From: Bacillota bacterium
Lineage (GTDB): Bacteria; Bacillota; Clostridia; Peptostreptococcales; Anaerovoracaceae
Length of the DNA stretch: 5,841 bases
Direction: 5' to 3'
Assembly (NCBI GenBank): GCA_017549385.1
Contig: JAFYUX010000029.1
Coordinates: 1 to 5,841 of the forward strand
Shown piece after piece: positions 1 to 5,228 of the stretch (position 1 is its first letter; each line of letters opens with the position of its first letter). A program made the translations under genes and the position numbers. The notes beneath the pieces are model-generated. The model ran no database searches and had not been told where the DNA came from. It saw only the letters and a program-made list of their open reading frames with translations.

Positions 1-534
1 CACAATGTATCAAATGCGCTGTCAACAATCGCAGTTGCAGATATTTTGGAAATTCCATTAGAAACAATCAAGACAGGTATTCTGTCTTTCACAGGAACGA
101 ACCGTCGTTTCCAATACAAGGGAGAACGTAACGGATTTACAATCATTGATGACTACGCTCATCATCCAACAGAAATCAAGGCTACACTCAGCGCGGCTCA
201 GAACATGCCTCACAACAGACTCTGGTGCCTCTTCCAGCCTCATACTTACACTCGTACAATGGCGCTCTTTAATGAGTTTGCAGGTGCATTTAATGATGCT
301 GACATCCTTGTGATGGCTGAAATTTACGCAGCTAGAGAAAAGAATATTTACAAGATCAGCTCAAAGTCTCTCGTTGAGGAAATCAACAAGCAGCAGCCTG
401 AAAAGGAAGCTATCTACATTCCTACTCTTGAGGAAATCGCAGCTTACGTTAAGGAAAACGTTCAGCCTGGTGATGTTGTTATCACTATGGGCGCTGGCGA
501 CATCTTTAAGGTTGCTGAGATGCTGATGGCATAA
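1..534 (+). CDS. murC: UDP-N-acetylmuramate--L-alanine ligase (MurC), C-terminal part
   Basis: MurC adds L-alanine to UDP-N-acetylmuramic acid using ATP, the first step of peptidoglycan stem-peptide assembly in the cytosol. The reading frame is open from base 1, so the gene starts upstream; 177 residues are visible out of roughly 450-480 usual for the family. The fragment opens with HNVSNALSTIAVA, which matches the conserved end of the Mur ligase central domain. The C-terminal ligase domain follows, with the MurC signatures FTGTNRRFQYKG (visible residues 30-41), DDYAHHPTEI (50-59), a FQPHTYTRT segment and the terminal GDVVITMGAGDIFKVAEML. The first ATP-binding domain lies outside the window. 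A TTG at 46 is an internal leucine, not a start. The gene ends in tandem stops (TAATAA) and a terminator follows at once, so murC is the last gene of its transcript. The genes to the right converge on it. Confidence 0.96.
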   Translation, partial: HNVSNALSTIAVADILEIPLETIKTGILSFTGTNRRFQYKGERNGFTIIDDYAHHPTEIKATLSAAQNMPHNRLWCLFQPHTYTRTMALFNEFAGAFNDADILVMAEIYAAREKNIYKISSKSLVEEINKQQPEKEAIYIPTLEEIAAYVKENVQPGDVVITMGAGDIFKVAEMLMA

Positions 535-551
535 TAAAAATACGAATACAC

Positions 552-584
552 AAAAGTCGATGCAGTATATGCATCGGCTTTTTT
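552..584 (+). terminator. Rho-independent terminator of murC
   Basis: A 13-bp stem (552-564 with 570-582, one G-U type pair) with a 5-base loop runs into a T-tract at 579-584, 18 bases after the murC stop. The left arm begins with four A's, so the structure could also act weakly on the opposite strand as a second stop for the converging operon. Confidence 0.9.
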
Positions 585-596
585 ATTATAAATAAA

Positions 597-674
597 AAGA
601 TTGTAAGCTATACACTGACTGCTCCGTCGCCCTAAAGGGCTCCAAGTCGCATTCAGCGTATATCTCACAATCTT
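597..674 (-). terminator. Long hairpin with inner stem-loop and flanking direct repeats; probable terminator of the DUF5714/GNAT unit
   Basis: Two 22-base arms (597-618 and 653-674) form an inverted repeat with three mismatches. On the minus-strand RNA two of these become G-U pairs, so it folds better in that direction. A run of U's follows the minus-strand 3' arm (598-594), and the structure starts 5 bases past the GNAT stop, all fitting a terminator. It is much longer than ordinary terminators. The interior holds a perfect small hairpin (GCCC-TAAA-GGGC, 629-640) framed by two direct repeats on the plus strand, GCTCCGTCGC (621-630) and GCTCCAAGTCGC (639-650). This internal order suggests a dispersed, MITE- or REP-like repeat element that doubles as a terminator. 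No clear target-site duplication is visible. Confidence 0.7.
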
Positions 675-679
675 ATCTC

Positions 680-1168
680 TTAATATTTTATTTTCTCAAA
701 TACAAACATTCCGTTGTCGGTTTTGTCGTCGTATTCTACCACTTCGACTATGGCGTAGCCGCATTTATTTACATAGAATGCTGCGTTGCGGGTTACCTGT
801 GTCGGTGTTACAAAGCACCAGAATCTTACTTCAGGCAGCATGTTTTCTGCTTTTATAAAGGCTTCTGCTGCTATGCCCTTACCCTGATACTCCGGACATA
901 TGAAAAAGAGTTCCATTTCGGCATTAAAGTAACCGAAAGGTTTCGCACGGGCTCCGCCGATGAGTCGTTCACCATCATAAATGGAAAAGAGTTCATACGC
1001 GGGATCTGCAAAGCGTGCTTTCCAACTGTGTTTTTCCTGGTCGTCTTCAGACAGTTCCGGAAGCACACCACCTTCGAAATATTTTTCGTTTATCTTAAAC
1101 GATTCTTCTTCCATGGCCTGAAGGATATCCAGTTCTTCAGGCTTAGTTTTATCTACCCAGATTCTCAT
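680..1168 (-). CDS. GNAT-family N-acetyltransferase
   Basis: This 162-residue protein has the length and signatures of a single-domain GNAT enzyme, which transfers an acetyl group from acetyl-CoA to an amine. Motif A, the pyrophosphate-binding loop, is seen as ICPEYQGKGIAAEA (residues 90-103, Q95-x-K97-G98-x-A100). Motif B follows as RNAAFYVNKCGY (127-138), the usual N-A-x-x-F-Y-x-x-x-G-Y pattern. Before motif A lie the expected beta strands (YELFSIYDGERLIGGARA, then EMELFFI). The substrate cannot be told from sequence. The start is supported by a GAAGG ribosome binding site about 7 bases upstream. The first 20 bases overlap the end of the DUF5714 gene, so the two are very probably co-transcribed and translationally coupled. 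The long hairpin right after the stop closes the unit. Confidence 0.88.
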   Translation of the reverse strand: MRIWVDKTKPEELDILQAMEEESFKINEKYFEGGVLPELSEDDQEKHSWKARFADPAYELFSIYDGERLIGGARAKPFGYFNAEMELFFICPEYQGKGIAAEAFIKAENMLPEVRFWCFVTPTQVTRNAAFYVNKCGYAIVEVVEYDDKTDNGMFVFEKIKY

Positions 1169-1877
1169 CTTTTTTCCTTCTGCTAAAATACGGGCATCTC
1201 ATGCCGATGCACTGATTATTGTTTTTAGATCGGTTGCATTTTATCTCTATATCTGACATGTTTATGCCGAGATTTTCACTTGTAAACTCGATTGCCGATT
1301 TAATGGCATGATAGGAGTTTCTCTTGCAGCATCTCGGACCACCGTTGTCACCAATCTGCCCCAGAGCCTTTGATGTCATCTTGTTTGAAAGACCCCATTC
1401 TTTGTTGGCAAGAGGTGTCGAACCAGTGGCTATTGATATGTACATGCCTGCGCTGACACCTGCTCCACATGCACCCCAGAATCCACATGCTCCACCTGGA
1501 ACAGCTTTACCTCTGCTATACATCTCCTTAAGTGCTTTTTTTAGGTCTATCTCCCCGCCAGCATTTTTATATGCCGTTAAAAGTGCCGAGCCTACCATCA
1601 CGTGATGTTCCGGTCCATGCATATGACAGAATTCCATATCCATCATCTCTTCCAGAATCTCGATAGGGTCTGTACTGTCGCTGTTCAGACACACTGAAAA
1701 TATGCTGTCCATACCGCTTGTGTGACACTCCGTGCACACGAAGTGTCCGTCAACGCAACGGGTTTTGCTGTATTCTTTTTTGTTGCAGAGTTCGCACTGC
1801 ATTTCTATATCTTCAGTAAGATACTCAAGTGGCGCTCTGCAGATAAGGCATTCTTCTGAGCCGATTTTTTTATTCAT
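1149..1877 (-). CDS. Cys-rich DUF5714-type protein of unknown function
   Basis: A 242-residue soluble protein with 16 cysteines. The N-terminal part looks like paired zinc-binding knuckles: C10-x-x-C13, C28-x-x-C31, then RCVDGHFVCTECH with C41, H45, C48, C51 and H52. The central and C-terminal parts carry blocks I associate with the DUF5714 family of Clostridia and methanogens: CHMHGPEHH (84-92), PGGACGFWGACGAGVSAG (127-144) and GGPRCCKR (179-186). A further Cys cluster (C214, C223, C228) lies near the C-terminus. The invariant glycines, cysteines and histidines suggest a metal or Fe-S centre, but no reaction is known to me. The family name is from memory and not checked by search. Start: an AGAGG site sits 8 bases before the ATG. 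No convincing -35 was found; a TATAAT at 1950-1945 (minus strand) just past the CotH terminator is the best -10 candidate. The gene overlaps the following GNAT gene by 20 bases. Confidence 0.78.
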   Translation of the reverse strand: MNKKIGSEECLICRAPLEYLTEDIEMQCELCNKKEYSKTRCVDGHFVCTECHTSGMDSIFSVCLNSDSTDPIEILEEMMDMEFCHMHGPEHHVMVGSALLTAYKNAGGEIDLKKALKEMYSRGKAVPGGACGFWGACGAGVSAGMYISIATGSTPLANKEWGLSNKMTSKALGQIGDNGGPRCCKRNSYHAIKSAIEFTSENLGINMSDIEIKCNRSKNNNQCIGMRCPYFSRRKKDENLGR

Positions 1878-1953
1878 ATTTTAAACCTCTGAAAAGTTAT
1901 ATCTCATTTTTATCATATACTTCATTTTATCTCAGCCTGATTGAATTATAAAC

Positions 1954-1983
1954 AAAAATCCCCCACAGTTTGACCTGTGAGGG
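1954..1983 (-). terminator. Rho-independent terminator of the VTC/DUF4956/CotH operon
   Basis: On the minus strand a 9-bp stem (1983-1975 with 1968-1960, one G-U pair, GC-rich) with a 6-base loop is followed by a T-run (1958-1954). It begins 6 bases after the CotH stop codon. Confidence 0.9.
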
Positions 1984-1989
1984 ATCATA

Positions 1990-3621
1990 TTACATGCCGA
2001 AATTCATGCCGCCGGGCATTCCGCTAGGCATCTGCGGACGTTGTCCACCAGGCATACCGTTTGGCATCTTACCGCCCATTTGAGATGGATTGAAGTTTTC
2101 CATGCCGCCTCTACCCATGGAGCCCATATCACTCATATCGATGCCGGAGGCATCAACCAGAGCGCTGCTGTTAGCATTCTGGCTTTCGCGAGTAGATGGA
2201 ACAGTTCTATTAAGTTGACCTTCTATGCTTTCTGCTCTGAGGCTGCCGTATTTTACGAGAGTATCTACTGCTTTGTCATACTCATCTACCGTATAGAAAG
2301 CTGTCGCGTCTTTTGCCACATAATCTCTAATCATGACATCCAGACTTTCAACCTTCTGCTGGAAATATCCGCTGTTGAAATATTCGTCGACGATCTTCTG
2401 TAGATGCTGATGGTAGAGTTCTGTGTACTGATTAAACTTCAGCAGGCTGCCTATAAGCGGCCTAGAGGAAAGATCTATACCTGATGATACTGGAGTATCA
2501 ATCGGGAAGTTTACGGCTTCTGAGCCGCCACCCTGGAATCCACCGAAAGAAAGGTTGAGATCCCACGGAAGAATAGAAATAACACCGTCATCTTCGTAAA
2601 GATAATAGTTTTGCTTAAATGAACTTACATAACTGTCCAGATTTACAAGCGCGGTATTTACTGCAAAGTATCGAAGGACTTCGTCCACATCAACAACCGT
2701 AGCGATTTCATCTGCATCTGTACTCTGATTGAGAATCTTAAGGGCGTTTATAACACGTTTTTTATCCGCATCTGTGTTGTTTGCCGTTTCTGTATTGTCA
2801 AATATCTGACTGTAGCTACTGATTTTATCATCAGTATAAACTAAGTCTGCACCACCGCCAGAACCACCAAAGCCGCCAAACATATTGCCCATGTCTGGCA
2901 TCTGGCCGTCCATCATCTGCAATGGATCAAAGTTGCCCATATCCGCCATCTGATTTCGGTCCTGCATATCTCCGCCGCCAAAACCGTCCCCCATATCCAT
3001 AGACTCAGGTTTGTAAAGTTCGCCGAAGTTATTGCCGTAAGTTCGTGCTGCAAAATCTTCTTCCATGGCTTCTACCGCCAGATAAAGTCCCCAGCCCTGA
3101 TCATTTACGCTGATGTCGGCAAAAGCGTAAGCCGGTGTGGCAACTCCCATAAAATCATACATATCGTACGACATGTACTCCTTCATATATGTTGCATCGC
3201 CCTGCATATTATTTATAACAAACTTACTGAGGCCGTGATAACTCTGGCCGTCAATATATTCATCCAGCTTGATCTTAAAGCTGAATCTATCCGAACCAGA
3301 GCTGGCTACAGTAGATAAACTGGAGTTGCCCTTTGCTCTGATGCCAACCTGGTAGAAAGTCTCTCCGTTGATAGTTATGTCACAAGGATAATATTCTTCC
3401 TGCGTAGCATTATCTAAAAGTTCCTGCCACTGATCTTCATCTACAGAGATATTGATCGACTGCACAGAATCTTTATCAAAAAGCTTTTCCAGATAATCAG
3501 GTGATTCGGAATAAGACTTTATCCCTAAAATGCCCGGGGTAAACGCGAGAATGCAGGTGAAAACTACGGCAATAGCTACGATAACCGCAACCACAGCATT
3601 TATTTTCTTGCTTGCTAACAT
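1990..3621 (-). CDS. CotH-family atypical protein kinase, membrane-anchored, with Met/Gly-rich segments
   Basis: A 543-residue exported protein. One hydrophobic helix (about residues 8-30) follows a short basic N-terminus (KK at 5-6). It has no lipobox, so it is a signal anchor or signal peptide and the rest lies outside the cell. The CotH kinase domain runs from about 50 to 470. Recognisable elements are VGIRAKGNSS (92-101, nucleotide-loop-like), the Lys-rich strand FKIKLD (115-120), NNMQGDATYMKEYMSYD (137-153), QGWGLYLAVEAMEEDF (175-190) and, near the active site, NLDSYVSSFKQNYYLYEDD (327-345) and ILPWDLNLSFGG (350-361) with D354. In Bacillus, CotH phosphorylates spore-coat proteins; members outside spores have unknown targets. 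A Met/Gly/Asp-rich insert (about 207-258) and a Met/Pro/Gly-rich tail (about 495-543) are unlike the rest of the chain. The start has an AAGGAG site 5 bases upstream, and a 12-base gap separates it from DUF4956. It is the last gene of its operon. Confidence 0.9.
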   Translation of the reverse strand: MLASKKINAVVAVIVAIAVVFTCILAFTPGILGIKSYSESPDYLEKLFDKDSVQSINISVDEDQWQELLDNATQEEYYPCDITINGETFYQVGIRAKGNSSLSTVASSGSDRFSFKIKLDEYIDGQSYHGLSKFVINNMQGDATYMKEYMSYDMYDFMGVATPAYAFADISVNDQGWGLYLAVEAMEEDFAARTYGNNFGELYKPESMDMGDGFGGGDMQDRNQMADMGNFDPLQMMDGQMPDMGNMFGGFGGSGGGADLVYTDDKISSYSQIFDNTETANNTDADKKRVINALKILNQSTDADEIATVVDVDEVLRYFAVNTALVNLDSYVSSFKQNYYLYEDDGVISILPWDLNLSFGGFQGGGSEAVNFPIDTPVSSGIDLSSRPLIGSLLKFNQYTELYHQHLQKIVDEYFNSGYFQQKVESLDVMIRDYVAKDATAFYTVDEYDKAVDTLVKYGSLRAESIEGQLNRTVPSTRESQNANSSALVDASGIDMSDMGSMGRGGMENFNPSQMGGKMPNGMPGGQRPQMPSGMPGGMNFGM

Positions 3622-3633
3622 AGCTTCTCCTTA

Positions 3634-4305
3634 CTAGCTGAGATATTCTCCGTTGTAACCTACTAACATAGCACTGCGCACGCCAGGTACACTGTTGATC
3701 TGATTCATAAACTGGCTGTTCATATCAGGAAGTCTGATTTCGAGAGTCATTTCGATACCCTTTGCAGAGATAGTCTTTGTCTTGAGAACATATTTCTTAC
3801 CAGCCTTTGCAACAACATCTACCGCCTTATTTTCAGCAGTATCGTTTTCACAATCCACTATAAGAAGATAGGGATTGTCCTTAGTCTTTCTGTTTGCAAA
3901 CAGCACGATAATCACACCGATAAAGAGTGATCCGAAAAGAGCCAGCGGCACAAGACCTGCACCACAAACAATACCCGCTGCAATAGCCCAGAAAAGATAT
4001 ACGATATCCATCGGATCCTTAATAGCCGTTCTGAATCTTACAATGGAAAGAGCACCTACCATACCGAGTGAAAGCACTACATTTGAGCTGATAGTAAGAA
4101 TCACCATAGAAGTAATCATGGAAAGAGCCACAAGAGAAAGTCCAAAACCAGAAGAATAAAGGACACCATTAAAAGTCTTTTTGTAAATCACAAAGATAAA
4201 AAGACCAAGTACAAAAGACATGCCGATTGCAAGCACCATATCAAAAGGCTGTACAGCCGCCACATTATCAATAAAAGATGATTTGAAAATTTCGTTGAAG
4301 TTCAT
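3634..4305 (-). CDS. DUF4956 multi-pass membrane protein
   Basis: A 223-residue protein with a membrane N-terminal half and a soluble C-terminal half. Hydrophobic segments are visible at about 20-41, 53-73, 100-117 and 118-137. Between the second and third lies the family hallmark LSLGMVGALSIVRFRTAIKD (78-97), rich in conserved Gly and Arg, which leads into DPMDIVYLFWAIAAGIVCGAG. The C-terminal part (about 140-223) has alternating strands and helices and ends in VPGVRSAMLVGYNGEYLS. It looks like a small cytosolic ferredoxin-like or ACT-like domain, though that fold is my inference. No biochemical function is known to me. The family is repeatedly found beside VTC-domain and CotH genes, which suggests it is the membrane partner of the polymerase. 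A GGAG site lies 6 bases before the ATG. The gene sits 29 bases after the VTC stop and 12 before CotH. Confidence 0.9.
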   Translation of the reverse strand: MNFNEIFKSSFIDNVAAVQPFDMVLAIGMSFVLGLFIFVIYKKTFNGVLYSSGFGLSLVALSMITSMVILTISSNVVLSLGMVGALSIVRFRTAIKDPMDIVYLFWAIAAGIVCGAGLVPLALFGSLFIGVIIVLFANRKTKDNPYLLIVDCENDTAENKAVDVVAKAGKKYVLKTKTISAKGIEMTLEIRLPDMNSQFMNQINSVPGVRSAMLVGYNGEYLS

Positions 4306-4334
4306 AATTTACTCCGTTCTAAAAAAACTAACAC

Positions 4335-5012
4335 CTAGCCAAACATTCGGCTATAACCATACTTGGAGAATGCATTTGCCCTGCTCTGCACCGGCCCGAT
4401 AACTGACTTCACTACATCTGGAAGATACTCATCATATTTCACTTCCATGATAATAGGATTTGACCCTAGCACATTAATCATCGGCAGGTCCGGATCAAAC
4501 ATATCCAGGGAATGAACCGACGTCCGTATGTTACTGTCCAGCGTAACTCTCACGTTTCCTGCAGGAAACACGAATGGTTCACGTATATAATCAACGATAA
4601 CCTTTGGTTTGAGTCGTTGTTCTGTCATCTTACCGTAGAGTTCCACTAAAAGAGGATACTCGGAATCCCTCATCCACTGGATATCTCCGGCAATAATCAT
4701 CTCACACTGTTCACGTGTCAGCGGAGCTGTCCTCTTGTTGCCAAAGCTGTTGTTTTTATATTTCTTTTCCAGCCTTATGAAAGAGTAGTCGTCATTGTAG
4801 TAACGTATTCTGAATTTTTCACGTTCTTTTACGCCTGTGAGTTTTTCCTGAAGAACCTTGTCATCTGGAGTTTCAAAATAAAGACTCCTGATCTTATACA
4901 TGCCATCAGGGCCAGCATTTGGATCCGGACGTAACACTGATATAAGGCGCTGTCGAACAATATGATAATCTATAGGACTAATCTGATATTTCAGTTCGTT
5001 TCTGAATCGCAT
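4335..5012 (-). CDS. VTC-domain polyphosphate polymerase-like protein
   Basis: A 225-residue protein that is almost entirely a VTC domain, the triphosphate-tunnel fold that in yeast Vtc4 makes polyphosphate from ATP. Charged tunnel residues appear in order: FRNELKYQI (E6, K8), KIRSLYFETPD (R42), EKFRIRYYNDD (R68, R70), RLEKKYK (E82-K84), DYIREPF (R144), RVTLDSNIR (R155, D159), IIMEVKYDEYLPD (E190, K192) and a C-terminal SKYGYSR (K217). All the expected acidic and basic positions seem present, so catalysis is plausible. Unlike Vtc4 it has no SPX domain and no membrane segment, so it should be cytosolic and need a membrane partner, presumably the DUF4956 protein encoded next. The start at 5012 is chosen because a perfect AGGAGGTGA lies 7 bases from this ATG and the family usually begins close to the ELKY motif. 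An in-frame ATG 11 codons upstream (5045) has no ribosome binding site. It is the first gene of the operon. Confidence 0.92.
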   Translation of the reverse strand: MRFRNELKYQISPIDYHIVRQRLISVLRPDPNAGPDGMYKIRSLYFETPDDKVLQEKLTGVKEREKFRIRYYNDDYSFIRLEKKYKNNSFGNKRTAPLTREQCEMIIAGDIQWMRDSEYPLLVELYGKMTEQRLKPKVIVDYIREPFVFPAGNVRVTLDSNIRTSVHSLDMFDPDLPMINVLGSNPIIMEVKYDEYLPDVVKSVIGPVQSRANAFSKYGYSRMFG

Positions 5013-5056
5013 AGTTTCACCTCCTGTCTGTCTTTGCGTAAGCATTCGACTGTCAT
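4991..5056 (-). CDS. Possible 21-residue leader ORF overlapping the VTC start
   Basis: A short frame begins at an ATG (5056-5054) preceded by AGAGG at a 6-base spacing and encodes a 21-residue charged peptide starting MTVECLRKDRQEV. It is out of frame with the VTC gene and stops at TGA (4993-4991), inside VTC codon 7. Ribosomes translating it would pass over the VTC ribosome binding site, which could couple or regulate VTC translation. The peptide resembles nothing I know, and it may be chance; the evidence is the ribosome binding site and its close likeness to the VTC initiation site. Confidence 0.3.
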   Translation of the reverse strand: MTVECLRKDRQEVKLCDSETN

Positions 5057-5179
5057 AGTTTACCTCTGTTTTGTGGGGATTCAGTGAAGAAAAAATGTAT
5101 TGTAAATAAATAGATTTTGTGTAATTTTCAGCATTTTTTATATCTATTGATAATCAACAAACACAGATTTCAGACTAAT
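5057..5179 (-). promoter_or_regulatory. AT-rich upstream region of the VTC operon, presumed promoter region
   Basis: This spacer lies between the SLH-gene terminator and the VTC operon and must hold the operon promoter if the terminator is efficient. It is very AT-rich. I found no convincing -35/-10 pair; TACAAT (5104-5099, minus strand) is a passable -10 without a good -35. A small palindrome, TTGAT-T-ATCAA (5157-5147), could be an operator but is short enough to be chance. No known riboswitch was recognised. Confidence 0.35.
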
Positions 5180-5208
5180 AAAAAAAGAGCCCTGCCTAAG
5201 CAGAGCTC
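5180..5208 (-). terminator. Rho-independent terminator of the SLH-domain gene
   Basis: On the minus strand a 9-bp stem (5208-5200 with 5195-5187, one G-U pair) with a 4-base loop is followed by seven T's (5186-5180). It lies 20 bases after the SLH gene stop and separates that gene from the VTC operon. Confidence 0.92.
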
Positions 5209-5228
5209 ATAATTTATACACTATCTTA

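Larger units (their letters stand above)
1954..5012 (-). other. Three-gene operon: VTC polymerase, DUF4956 membrane protein, CotH kinase
   Basis: The three genes run in one direction with gaps of 29 and 12 bases, each has its own good ribosome binding site, and no terminator lies between them. Hairpin terminators bound the block on both sides (5208-5180 for the gene before it, 1983-1954 at its own end). Co-transcription is therefore well supported. The joint function is inferred: cytosolic phosphate-polymer synthesis, membrane passage or anchoring, and surface phosphotransfer. Confidence 0.8.

Noticed and set aside
1324..1605. 93-codon open frame on the plus strand inside the DUF5714 gene
   Set aside because: It lies antisense to a clearly conserved Cys/Gly-rich coding region, has no family likeness and is explained by the codon composition of the real gene.
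1884..1953. Promoter for the DUF5714/GNAT unit based on TATAAT at 1950-1945 (minus strand)
   Set aside because: No acceptable -35 at 16-18 bases; the -35 would fall in the CotH terminator stem. Kept only as a remark in the gene entry.
2041..2403. 120-codon open frame on the plus strand inside the CotH gene
   Set aside because: Antisense shadow of the CotH C-terminal region; no recognisable motif and no ribosome binding site worth noting.
5013..5045. Earlier in-frame start for the VTC protein at 5045 (11 extra residues)
   Set aside because: No ribosome binding site precedes it, while a perfect AGGAGGTGA stands 7 bases before the ATG at 5012 and the family motif begins right after that start.
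5013..5075. ACGCAAAG (5039-5032, minus strand) ahead of the VTC gene, which resembles a core piece of c-di-GMP-I (GEMM) riboswitches
   Set aside because: The required paired stems and tetraloop/receptor elements around it are not visible, and the spacing to the ribosome binding site is too short for a full aptamer; most likely chance.
5147..5157. Palindrome TTGAT-T-ATCAA as an operator
   Set aside because: Only 5 bp per arm in very AT-rich DNA; expected by chance, so not listed as a separate site.
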